Assembly (NCBI GenBank): GCA_943788095.1
Contig: CALSOZ010000001.1
Coordinates: 434,001 to 498,000 of the forward strand
Reading direction: 5' to 3'
DNA: 64,000 nucleotides
From: an uncultured Flavobacteriaceae bacterium
GTDB taxonomy: Bacteria; Bacteroidota; Bacteroidia; Flavobacteriales; Flavobacteriaceae
In this document: one piece after another, positions 1-9,299 of the stretch
Layout of the letters: each line of letters opens with the position of its first letter
Numbering within the stretch: the first letter of the stretch is position 1
The notes under the pieces: generated by a model
What the model was told of the DNA's origin: nothing
Database searches by the model: none
Seen by the model: the letters and a program-made list of their open reading frames with translations, nothing else
Position numbers and translations under genes: made by a program

Positions 1-940
1 TTAGGTAATCGATGCCATTATTTAACGCGACCCATAAATTATTAAAATTATCTTCATAAACAGATTTTACCGTTCGGTCTGATAACCCATTATTTTTTGT
101 AAAGTGTTGCTTAATAGTAAGGTTAGGATTAAGAATAAATAAGCCATTGTTTTGAGTGCCTACAGCATAGTCTCCATTATTAAGTTTGATCACTGCATTC
201 GTAGTTCCAAATTCATTTGAATAATCTTTAAAAGGAGTATTCAAATTGGCCGACTTATAGACCACTCCCATAGTGCTGAAATAAAAATTATCTTCTGCTG
301 ATGCTAATATCGCAACGAGTTCTGGGAGTGACTTTGTACCTGAAATTTGTTTAAAACTTCCGTTCATGAACTCATACAAACCTTCATTGTAAAATTGAGC
401 TACGAGCTTATTTTTGTGTTTAAATGAAGCGGTTAAAAAACCTGGAGATTGCAATTCTTTAATTTCATCACCATTAAAAACTAATAGTTTACTTTCTGTA
501 TTAAAAAATATACGCTGATCGATTTCAATAATTTTCCATATTTCTGAAAATGATTTAAGATCGGGTGAAAGATTATCGACCAATGACGTAAACTTAAATC
601 CGTTTGTGGTATTTTCAAAATATCCTAATTGATTTTGCCCTCCAACAAAAACCCTATTTTGATAGTCTGCTTTAACAGCTCGAATCTTTGTTGCCAATGG
701 AACCTTATGCTTAACCCATTCGTTTCCATCAAATTTTAATAGCCCTTCGCTATTGGCAATATACAGTATGCCATTTGCATCTTGATCAAAACCCCAATTT
801 TGAATACTCCCCTTATAATCTTTTGAATCAAAATGGGATTTAAGAGGGATTTTACTCAAATTGAATGACTCATTAGACTGGGAATATGTTTTACAAAAAA
901 ACAAAATAATTAAATAAAAATTTAATATTCGAAAACACAT
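1..940 (-). CDS. Propeller-type sensor/regulator of the glucan locus (3' end outside window)
   Basis: The frame is open from the ATG at 940-938 down to the window edge, giving at least 313 residues of an incomplete protein. The N-terminus is a hydrophobic signal followed by repeated propeller blades. One blade carries the typical Reg_prop pattern NGLSDRTVKSVYEDNFNNLW, and others read GILYIANSEGLLKFDGNEW and NRVFVGGQNQLGYF. Such periplasmic two-component-regulator propellers normally precede either a histidine kinase/AraC hybrid (HTCS) or a Y_Y_Y plus LuxR-type helix-turn-helix. The C-terminal part that would decide between them lies outside the window. It is divergent from the SusCD locus starting at 1170, the usual place for a local regulator of a polysaccharide utilization locus. 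Role in glucan sensing is inferred from position. Confidence 0.8.
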   Translation of the reverse strand, partial: MCFRILNFYLIILFFCKTYSQSNESFNLSKIPLKSHFDSKDYKGSIQNWGFDQDANGILYIANSEGLLKFDGNEWVKHKVPLATKIRAVKADYQNRVFVGGQNQLGYFENTTNGFKFTSLVDNLSPDLKSFSEIWKIIEIDQRIFFNTESKLLVFNGDEIKELQSPGFLTASFKHKNKLVAQFYNEGLYEFMNGSFKQISGTKSLPELVAILASAEDNFYFSTMGVVYKSANLNTPFKDYSNEFGTTNAVIKLNNGDYAVGTQNNGLFILNPNLTIKQHFTKNNGLSDRTVKSVYEDNFNNLWVALNNGIDYL

Positions 941-1075
941 ATTGCGATTTTTATTTGAAAGTGTAATGTATTAAAAAAAAACTACATTCCCTGAAAATTT
1001 AATTTTATGAGAATTTTTGATGAGTTTATATTCGAACAAAATGAGTTTTTGATGTGGTGGATTTTAGAAACTAAA

Positions 1076-1153
1076 TTAACTTAAATGTTACATTTGGACT
1101 TGTTATAAGGCAGGCTAATGATTTTACTTGTTTTAAATTAATTTAAGTTACAT
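1076..1153. promoter_or_regulatory. Imperfect direct repeats upstream of the glucan locus
   Basis: Two similar words occur between the divergent regulator and the first gene of the locus: TTAACTTAAATGTTACAT at 1076-1093 and TTAATTTAAGTTACAT at 1138-1153. Sensor/regulators of this kind often bind direct repeats in front of the genes they control, so these are candidate operator halves. The region is very AT-rich and the match could be chance. Confidence 0.25.
1089..1096 (+). promoter_or_regulatory. Candidate -7 promoter box (TACATTTG)
   Basis: TACATTTG fits the Bacteroidota -7 consensus TAnnTTTG. No well-spaced -33 TTG is visible upstream, as expected for an activator-dependent promoter. It would give a leader of roughly 65-70 nt ahead of the gene at 1170. 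Confidence 0.35.
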
Positions 1154-1169
1154 AAACAAAATTATTATT

Positions 1170-2483
1170 ATGAAAAAAATTACTTTATTATTTCTTTTAG
1201 TTTTGACAACATCTCTAGGTTTTGCTCAAAACATATTTACAGACGGAACTTTTGATGACCCAACAGCATGGACAGTGATCCAACAAAACGGAAACAACAA
1301 TGCAACTGCCGTAATTGCTGATGGAGTCGCGACATTTGATGATGTTAATGAAGCTGGCTGGGGAGCCGAAGGCCATGTAGCCATTTACAAAGCATTTACC
1401 GTTGATGAAACAGGCTATTATCAGTTTGATGCGGACGTTACTACAAATGGTCTTAATGAACATTGGTTTGAATTGTATGTAGGAACAACGACTCCAGTAG
1501 ATGAGCAAGAGTACAACACTAATGATTTTGGAGCCGTAAATTTATTAGCCCTTAACTCTTGGGATTGTGGAGCGACAACAAATACATATTCTGGTTCGTG
1601 GTTAGCGACTAATTGTAAAAGTTTAGACGGAACTATTGGACTGGACGCAGGCACTACCTACTACGCTCTTGTTAGAACAGGTGGAATAAACTGGGGGACT
1701 GGAGTCATATTAGACAACCTTACATTGGTGTCAACCGAAGCACCACCTGCACCAATCACAGAATTGACTGTCGATTTTGAAACCGCAACAGAATTTGGAG
1801 CTGCAGATGGTGCTGCCTATACAGATTTGGCAGCTAATACTGTGACAGATGGAATTAATACAAGCGCATTCGTTGGGCAAATATCAGACTGTAATTCTAC
1901 TTGGTGGTCTCATGCTTTCCTAAATACTTCAGGGTTCGATTTATCTTCTGCTGACAGAGGGTTTTCATTAATGGTAAAGGGGGACCGTGCAACACCTATT
2001 ATGCTAAAACTTCAAGTTGGTGACAATCACGGAACAAATCATGAAGTGTACGGCCAAGAATATACAACTCCTGGCGAATGGCAAAAAATTACATGGGATT
2101 TATCAGCATTTAATACTATGGATCGAACGAGACTCGTATTGTTTTTTGATATTCAAAGTGACACTAATACGGGGGGAGCTACAGATACATTTCAATTTGA
2201 CAACCTTGTTTTTGGTGCGTTTGCATCGCTTGGAGTTGACGCTTCAAATAGTATAGGAGTTGCTGTGTATCCAAACCCAACAACCAATTCCTGGAATGTT
2301 GCTACGAACAGTATGCGGATCGATTCTATAGAGGTGTTTGACATCCTTGGAAAGCGAGTGATTTCATTACAACCAAATACAATGTCGGCAACAATTGATG
2401 CAACACATCTCAATCCTGGTATTTATATCACAAAAATCAAAACTGAATTAGGAATGGAAACTAAAAGACTGATCAAACACTAA
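1170..2483 (+). CDS. Secreted two-module glycan-binding-like protein with T9SS sorting domain
   Basis: This 437-residue protein has a signal peptide (residues 1-20, cut after GFAQ). It has an N-terminal jelly-roll-like module of about 170 residues, a second beta-rich domain starting near DFETATEFG (about 200-350), and a C-terminal T9SS sorting domain (AVYPNPTTNS... ending RLIKH). The N-terminal module is related to two modules in the PKD gene at 7407-9245: all share an N-terminal G-E/T-F start, a WFELYVG/WFEVYVG/WGEVYIG strand and an LDN/IDN end. No catalytic signature is recognisable, so I read it as a cell-surface or secreted glycan-binding protein rather than an enzyme. It opens the co-directional SusCD cluster. 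Confidence 0.75.
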   Translation: MKKITLLFLLVLTTSLGFAQNIFTDGTFDDPTAWTVIQQNGNNNATAVIADGVATFDDVNEAGWGAEGHVAIYKAFTVDETGYYQFDADVTTNGLNEHWFELYVGTTTPVDEQEYNTNDFGAVNLLALNSWDCGATTNTYSGSWLATNCKSLDGTIGLDAGTTYYALVRTGGINWGTGVILDNLTLVSTEAPPAPITELTVDFETATEFGAADGAAYTDLAANTVTDGINTSAFVGQISDCNSTWWSHAFLNTSGFDLSSADRGFSLMVKGDRATPIMLKLQVGDNHGTNHEVYGQEYTTPGEWQKITWDLSAFNTMDRTRLVLFFDIQSDTNTGGATDTFQFDNLVFGAFASLGVDASNSIGVAVYPNPTTNSWNVATNSMRIDSIEVFDILGKRVISLQPNTMSATIDATHLNPGIYITKIKTELGMETKRLIKH

Positions 2484-2506
2484 CCAACCATTTAAATTAA
2501 TCACAA

Positions 2507-2538
2507 AATCCCTGGCTTTCATTATTAGGTCAGGGATT
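2507..2538 (+). terminator. Hairpin between the first gene and susC
   Basis: An 8-bp stem (AATCCCTG at 2507-2514 with CAGGGATT at 2531-2538) encloses a 16-nt loop and is followed by a moderately T-rich stretch. It could be a partial terminator or an RNA-stabilising element that sets the ratio of the first gene to susC. Confidence 0.45.
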
Positions 2539-2557
2539 CTTCTAGATTTTAATTATT

Positions 2558-5500
2558 ATGAAAACAAGATTACTTACACTCGGATTCATACTTTGTATGA
2601 GCATCGGTCTGGCTCAGAATTCGGTTTCTGGAAATGTAGCTGACGAAGAAACTAAACAACCCATTCCAGGGGTCACCATACTAATCAAAGACACCACCAA
2701 AGGAACAACAACAGATTTTGATGGGAATTTTTCTATTGAAGCTTCTCCTGCTGATATCCTTGTGGTTTCCTATTTGGGGTATCTGACTCAGGAAATAAAA
2801 ATAAATGACAAATTAACTTTCTCTATCATACTTAAAGAAGATACGAGTGAATTAGACGAAGTAATTGTGGTAGGTTATGGTACAAAATCAAAGGTCAAGT
2901 TAACCTCAGCAGTTTCCACGATTGATGAGGAAACCTTAAAGAGATTACCTGTTGCTGCTGTCAGTAATGGTCTAGAGGGATTGGCTTCAGGATTATTTGT
3001 GAGACAAAATTCAGGAGAGCCAGGATTTAGTAACTCCTCTTTTGAAGTAAGAAATTTTGGTAATGCATTAGTCATCGTTGATGGCGCACCTGGAGACTTA
3101 AACCAATTAGAAGCTAATGAAATCGAAAGTATATCTGTTTTGAAAGATGCAGCAGCAGCAGCGGTTTATGGAGTACAAGGAGGAAATGGTGTGGTTTTAA
3201 TTACAACAAAAAAAGGGAAGTTTGGAAAGCCAGAACTCACATATAGCAATCAATTTACTTATACGTCTCTGACCTCCTACCCTGATTTTCTAAGCTCTGC
3301 TCAATACGGCGAAGTTTTAAATGAAGGCCTAAGAAATTCTAATCAAACCCCTGCTTACACAGAGGCTGAAATTGAGTTGTTTCAATCTGGAGCAGATCCT
3401 ATTAATTATCCCAATACCGACTGGAAAAGTCTGGTCATAAAAGATTGGGGCTTTCAACAACGCCACAATTTAAACCTTACAGGAGGTACAGAAAAAGTGA
3501 ACTATTTTGTTTCTGCAGGGTATTTAGACCAAGGGTCTAATTACAACGCCGATGTATTGTCGTTTCAACAGTACAATTTACGTTCTAACCTTAATGCAAA
3601 GGTTACTGATAACTTACAATTAACGTTTAATCTGGCTGCTCGTAGAAAGATGAACGAAGCACCAGCCTACTCAGCCTATAATATTTTTAGAGAATTAAGC
3701 AGAGCACTTCCAACAGATTTAGCATACTACCCTGACGGAACACCTGCCAAACCAAGTGTAAGTCCAAATCATATTGCTGAAGGAATAAAAGATTTTAATG
3801 CTGGCTATTACCGAAGAAAAAATAACAATTTTGATGCTAAGATATCTCTCAAATGGGATGTCAATCAAATCCCTGGGCTAAGCCTAAAAACATATGCTTC
3901 GTTAATTTATGATACATCATTTCAAAAAGACTGGGGAAAGACATATAATCTCTACACTTTAAACAGACAAACAGGAAATTATGATGTATTTCGTGCCACT
4001 CCTGAAGGGTCCTTTAGTGACACTGTTCTTGAACAAGGTACAAGCTATAGCAATCAATACGTTTTACAAGAATCCATTAATTACGACCAAACGTTTGGAG
4101 ACCATAGTGTTTCGGCATTGGCATTAATGGAAGTTCAAAAAGCACAAGGAGAAAATTTTAGTGGAAGACGACAAGATTTTCAATCCACCCTAATCGATCA
4201 ACTCTTTGCAGGATCCCTAGAAAATCAAGGGGCTGATGGTGGTGAATATCGCGAAAACCGATTGGGTTTTGTAGGACGATTAAGCTATGACTATAAATCA
4301 AAATATTTCTTTGAATCCACAATAAGACATGATGGCTCATCACGATTTGCTCCTGGAAAAGAATGGGGAACATTCCCATCCGTTTCAATAGGCTGGAGGC
4401 TGTCTGAAGAATCCTTTTTTGAACCTTTAAAGAATACCGTTTCAGAATTCAAATTAAGAACCTCAGTAGGAACTGCTGGATATGATGGAACAGCCGCATA
4501 CCAATGGTTAAGTGGTTTTAATTATAATTTTTTCTGGATACCTGGCGATGCCGCAGTTCCAACTATTGACAACACCGCACTCGCAAATGTTGACCTCACA
4601 TGGGAAAAAAACACCACTTATGATGTCGGATTTGACACCTCTTTGTTTAATAACGAACTCTCAATATCATTTGATTATTTCTTAAGAAAAAGAGAAAATG
4701 TCATCGCTAGAGCCAACTCTAGCGTCCCAAGCACGTTAGGGGTCGCGGTGGCCGACCAAAATTTATATGAATTTTCAAATGAAGGGTTTGAATTTTCATT
4801 AAACTATCGAAAACAATTAAATGATAATTTGAAAGTAAACGCTTTATTAAACTTTTCAAAATCTAGAGAAAAGGCTGTTTTTATAGACGAAACATTTCAA
4901 GAAGATCCATTTATGAGAGATAATCTTACGGTCACAGGAGGCTATACAAATTTGAGAAGAGGCTATATATCTCAAGGGCTTTTCCAGACTCAAGATCAAA
5001 TAGATCAATGGGCAATCCAAGATGGCAATGGAAATTCAAGTCTGCAACCTGGAGATATAAGGTATCAAGATTTAAATGGGGATAACATAATTGATGTAAA
5101 AGACCAAAAAGTATTTGGAGTTGGTGATAAACCTGCTATTAATTATTCATTAAACCTAGGGGCCGAATACAAAAACTTTTCCCTTTCTGTATTATTAACT
5201 GGTGCTGCAGGCTATGATATTTATTTAGATGGTGAGGCACAAAGCCCTTTACGAAATGGATTTAACGGTTACAGTTATCAACTTGACTATTGGACGCCTC
5301 AAAACACCGGAGCTGCCTTTCCAAGAGTCGCTGATGGTGGATTCAACGACAACAACTATAAATACTCTGATTTTTGGTTAAGAAATGGAAAGCATCTAAG
5401 ATTCAAAAATATTAATTTAAGTTACACCTTACCAAAATTCAAAAAGAATGTAGGTTTTGAAAAAATGACAGTCTTTGTAACGGGATATAACTTATTTGTT

Positions 5501-5605
5501 ATTAAAGATTATAAAGAAGAATTTGACCCGCAAAATACGTCCTCCGTGGGCTGGTATTATCCACAAACAAAATCTATAACATTTGGTGTAAACATAACAC
5601 TTTAA
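2558..5605 (+). CDS. SusC-like TonB-dependent oligosaccharide transporter
   Basis: The 1015-residue outer-membrane protein starts with a signal peptide (MKTRLLTLGFILCMSIGLAQ). It continues with a carboxypeptidase-regulatory-like domain (VSGNVADEETKQPIPGVTI, about 24-95), the TonB box/plug region (DEVIVVGYGT, then the plug to about 220), and a long beta-barrel ending in a hydrophobic C-terminus (ITFGVNITL). Length and order are typical of the SusC/RagA family. With the SusD-like lipoprotein 10 bp downstream it should form the lidded channel that imports beta-glucan oligosaccharides by TonB energy. It is intact, unlike the next genes. Substrate is inferred from the GH16/GH30 enzymes in the cluster. 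Confidence 0.93.
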   Translation: MKTRLLTLGFILCMSIGLAQNSVSGNVADEETKQPIPGVTILIKDTTKGTTTDFDGNFSIEASPADILVVSYLGYLTQEIKINDKLTFSIILKEDTSELDEVIVVGYGTKSKVKLTSAVSTIDEETLKRLPVAAVSNGLEGLASGLFVRQNSGEPGFSNSSFEVRNFGNALVIVDGAPGDLNQLEANEIESISVLKDAAAAAVYGVQGGNGVVLITTKKGKFGKPELTYSNQFTYTSLTSYPDFLSSAQYGEVLNEGLRNSNQTPAYTEAEIELFQSGADPINYPNTDWKSLVIKDWGFQQRHNLNLTGGTEKVNYFVSAGYLDQGSNYNADVLSFQQYNLRSNLNAKVTDNLQLTFNLAARRKMNEAPAYSAYNIFRELSRALPTDLAYYPDGTPAKPSVSPNHIAEGIKDFNAGYYRRKNNNFDAKISLKWDVNQIPGLSLKTYASLIYDTSFQKDWGKTYNLYTLNRQTGNYDVFRATPEGSFSDTVLEQGTSYSNQYVLQESINYDQTFGDHSVSALALMEVQKAQGENFSGRRQDFQSTLIDQLFAGSLENQGADGGEYRENRLGFVGRLSYDYKSKYFFESTIRHDGSSRFAPGKEWGTFPSVSIGWRLSEESFFEPLKNTVSEFKLRTSVGTAGYDGTAAYQWLSGFNYNFFWIPGDAAVPTIDNTALANVDLTWEKNTTYDVGFDTSLFNNELSISFDYFLRKRENVIARANSSVPSTLGVAVADQNLYEFSNEGFEFSLNYRKQLNDNLKVNALLNFSKSREKAVFIDETFQEDPFMRDNLTVTGGYTNLRRGYISQGLFQTQDQIDQWAIQDGNGNSSLQPGDIRYQDLNGDNIIDVKDQKVFGVGDKPAINYSLNLGAEYKNFSLSVLLTGAAGYDIYLDGEAQSPLRNGFNGYSYQLDYWTPQNTGAAFPRVADGGFNDNNYKYSDFWLRNGKHLRFKNINLSYTLPKFKKNVGFEKMTVFVTGYNLFVIKDYKEEFDPQNTSSVGWYYPQTKSITFGVNITL

Positions 5606-5615
5606 TAAAATTACT

Positions 5616-7381
5616 ATGAAACGTATAAACATAATTTTTGCACTATTCGCACTCACTTTCATTACTTGTGATGATGACTTTTTAAACGAACCGCCATTAG
5701 ATCGAATCACCGAAAATGATGTCTGGGGAGATAGAGCCCTAATGGATACTTATTTTTTTAAGATTTATGATAGAATGCCTTGGGACTATTTAGAAAGTTT
5801 CTGGGATGTAGGTGGCTGTCAACGCGATGGTATATCAGATTTGGCTAGAGGCACCTATACTTGGACAGCATTATTAAACCAATACAGACCTGGGATTTGG
5901 GGTACCGCAAATAACACCTGGCCTCTAGATTGGTGGGGCTATGATATAATTTGGAAAATTAATTACTCTATTGAAAATTTAGAACAGATTCCTAACTCTG
6001 TACTTACAGTTGAAGAACGCAACAACCGACTCGGGGAAATGCACTTTTTAAGAGCCTACTGTTATTTTGCTTTAGCAAAACGTTACGGAGGTGTTCCAAT
6101 TATTCTTGTGCCTCAAAATCCGGACACGACACCACAAGAGGAATTATTTCCTAGCAGAAACACTGAAAAAGAAGTGTATGATCAGATTTTATCTGATTCA
6201 CAAGCAGCATTCGATTTACTACCAAACAGGTGGGCTTCTCAAAAAGGAAGAGCCTCTAAATGGGCCGCTAAATCTTTGGAGTCCAGAGTTGCACTATACG
6301 CAGGGAGTATTGCAAAATACGGCACAGTTCAGCTTGATGGAGTCATGGGAATACCCGCTTCAAATGCGGATGCCTATTACCAAACATCTTTAAGTGCTTC
6401 ACAAACTGTAATTGCCGAAGGCGGATATTCACTCTTTAATCAATACTCTGATCCAGCAACTAATTATGCTAATTTGTTTTTAGACGAAACAGATGATGAA
6501 GCCATCTTTACTAAAGTTTGGATTCCATTTGAAAAAGGACATGAGTATGATTTACATAATGTCCCTTTTAGTTATCGACTGGATTGGGGAGCAAGTATGT
6601 CCCCAACAAAACAACTCGTAGATAGTTATGAAGTATTGAGTACAGGTCTATTACCTAGCGAAAGCGGTTCTGGCTATGACGAAAATAATCCATGGGAAAA
6701 TCGTGACCCACGTCTTAAAGGCACCATATTGACCAATAATGATATATTTCAAGGTGAGCCAGTACAAATTTGGTATGGCACAGAAACTGGCGGATCTATT
6801 GATACTGGGAGTGGCACGGGTATTGGCAAAGACGGGCTCAATATTCATCCCGATGCTACAAAAACAGGGTTCTATGTGAGAAAATATTTAGAAGATGGCG
6901 ATTCACCTCTTTTTGTACCACAATATTACTCGGGTCAGGATTGTCTTATTTTTAGATTAGGAGAAACCTATTTAAATGCAGCAGAAGCTGCCATTGAATT
7001 AGGGCAAGAAGTTCCTGCAAGAGACTATATTGAAGTGATCAGAACCAGAGCTGGTTTACAACAAAACTTACGTTTAGAACCCTATTCTGGAACGGAGTTA
7101 AGAGATAGAATCCGTAACGAAAGAAAATTAGAGCTCGCCTTTGAAGACCATCGTTATTGGGATGTCAGAAGATGGCGGATTGCAACAGAGGCTTTAAGTA
7201 TTCAGGTTGAAGGGGTGAGAACACTTAGACATATTGATGCCGCAGGAATGAAACATTTACCTACGAAACTTTTGATGCAGAGGCATTACCAATGAGTTTT
7301 GATCAACGTCATTATTACTTACCAATAGGTCAAAATAGAGTTAATAATAATCCGAACCTAATAGAAAACCTAGGGTACTAA
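5616..7381 (+). CDS. SusD-like glycan-binding lipoprotein, with a C-terminal frameshift
   Basis: The lipoprotein signal is FALFALTFITCDDDFLNEPP, with a Cys at the lipobox, followed by the SusD/RagB TPR-type fold (for example LRAYCYFALAKRYGGVPII) and the family's C-terminal RNERKLELAFEDHRYWDVRRW. As sequenced, the frame ends at 7295 with an atypical tail. One extra A near 7246-7249 (GGAATG to GGAAATG) would instead continue as NETFTYETFDAEALPMSFDQ and close at 7381 with the usual SusD ending (HYYLPIG... NPNLIENLGY). So the gene is either hit by a recent 1-bp deletion or by a sequencing error. It pairs with the SusC gene 10 bp upstream and caps the transporter at the cell surface. I give the whole span. 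Confidence 0.88.
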
Positions 7382-7406
7382 TTTTTAATTCCAAATAAAT
7401 AAACAT

Positions 7407-9245
7407 ATGAAAACTAATAAAATTTTTAAGCTGGACTTTTATTGTAGGAATTATTTTTATTTCTACTGGATGTGCAGATGATGTCGAAGAGACTGTTGCA
7501 CCTCCAACGAGCGAAGATGCTTTTTTTACATTTGAATTTGATTCTGAAAACCCTACAAAGTATATTTTTCAGCAACTCCAAATGATGCAAACTGGTACAC
7601 ACATTGGGATTTTGGTGACAACTCCTCTGCAGAAGGATATGAAGCCAGCAAAATATTTTTTGACAGTGGTGATTTTGATGTGAGGTTTAGAATATTCACT
7701 GAAGGTGGAGTTGCTGAATCTATACAAACTGTTGTTATAACTGATGATTTAGAAGCCCCTAACCTCATTCAAAATGGTGAATTTGAAGGCGGTAGTGATC
7801 CATGGATTATTTTACCTATTTCAGATGGAATCAATGTGTCATTTGATAATAACGAAGCCCACTGGACAGGTGTCGGAGGGGGACATGTTGGTATTTACCA
7901 ACCCATCCAAGTTTTGGCAAATAACGAATATCGAATTTCTATGGATATAAGTGGTGGGCCCATTAACGGATTCTTGGTTTGAAGTTTATGTAGGAATGGA
8001 AGCCCCTGTTGAGGGTCAAGACTATACTGATGGAGGAAAGAGACTATCTTTGAACACCTGGGAAGGTTGTGGAAACGAACCATTTGAAGGAGATTTTTCA
8101 GCAATTACTTGTGAAAGTGAAGGTGCAACATTTGAATTCCCTGAAGCCGGAACGGCTTACTTGGTGATACGAGGAGGAGCGATAGGAAGTGGAAGCTATG
8201 GGGCTAATGGTGTCGTGATAGACAACGTGACTGTTCAATCCCTTGGCTCATTTGCACTTGCTGTTGTATCAGATTTTGAATTTGAAACATCTGACCTTAC
8301 AACAACGTTTACCAATACATCTGCCAATGCAACAAGTTATGCTTGGGACTTTGGAGATGGTTCTGCACCTCAACTGAAGAAAATCCAACTTACAGCTATA
8401 CAAATGGTGGCACTTATATGGTGACATTAACAGCGACTAATGAAACAGGTTCATCTGAAATTATGAAAGAAGTGACGGTAATTGACCCAGCTGCTGCACC
8501 TACCGCAGAGTTCACTGTCGAAGTTTCTAATCTTACCGCAACATTTACAAATACATCTGCCAATGCTACAGGCTATTCTTGGGATTTTGGAGATGGTACT
8601 GGCACCTCAACAGATCAAGATCCAGAATACACCTATGCTGAAGCAGGTACTTACACTGTGACACTAACGGCTACAAATGATGCCGCTGTTTCGGATGACT
8701 TTTCAAGTGAAGTGACCGCAGAAGAGCCTGTGTTTACAAATCTTATCACAAATGGTGAATTTAACGACTCAAGTGGTTGGACAATTATTAATATAGACCC
8801 TACCGACAACGGAATTGGTTCCGTAACCATCGCAGATGGAGTTGTGAGCTTTGCTGAAACACAAAGTCCAAGTGACTGGAAACACTGGGCTATTTATACT
8901 CAGCTAACCTTAGATCCAGGGGTCTATCAATTTGATATGGATATGACCTATACGGACATCAATGACGTTTGGGGAGAAGTCTATATTGGTGCTACACAGC
9001 CCGTAGAAAATACAGGGGACTATAATGGAGACCAATATGTTCTAAAAGCCTATAATGCATGGGAATGTGGAGATTTAAAAACCTATTCGGGGCCAGCCGT
9101 AGCAGGTGGTTGCGATACTACTACAAACCCAGGTCAATTTGAAATTACATCCACTGGAACCTACTACCTACTGTTCAGAACTGGAGGTGGTCAATGGGGG
9201 ACGGACGGAATTGTTTTAGACAACTGGTCCTTACTATTGCAGTAA
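7407..9245 (+). pseudogene. PKD-domain surface lipoprotein (SusE position), broken by four frameshifts
   Basis: Read across its frameshifts, this is one gene of about 612 codons. It has a lipoprotein signal (TFIVGIIFISTGCADD), a PKD domain (HWDFGDNSS), a beta module (7761-8241), two more PKD domains (YAWDFGDGS and YSWDFGDGT), and a second beta module (8739-9242) related to the first and to the N-terminus of the protein at 1170. The apparent shifts are an extra T in the T-run at 7423-7427, a missing A at 7556-7559, an extra G at 7956-7958 and a missing C at 8367-8369. Between them the frames are free of stops. PKD lipoproteins directly after SusCD are common in flavobacterial laminarin loci and probably bind glycan at the surface. 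Whether it is truly dead or an assembly artefact cannot be told here. Confidence 0.8.
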
Positions 9246-9299
9246 TACAAAAATTATATTATCATAAAAAGAAGATTTAAATCCTAAAATAAAAGTTCA

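Noticed and set aside
7245-8369. Programmed ribosomal frameshifting in the susD and PKD genes
   Set aside because: The sites have no slippery heptamer with a downstream structure, go in both directions and number five in 1.1 kb; error or decay is simpler.
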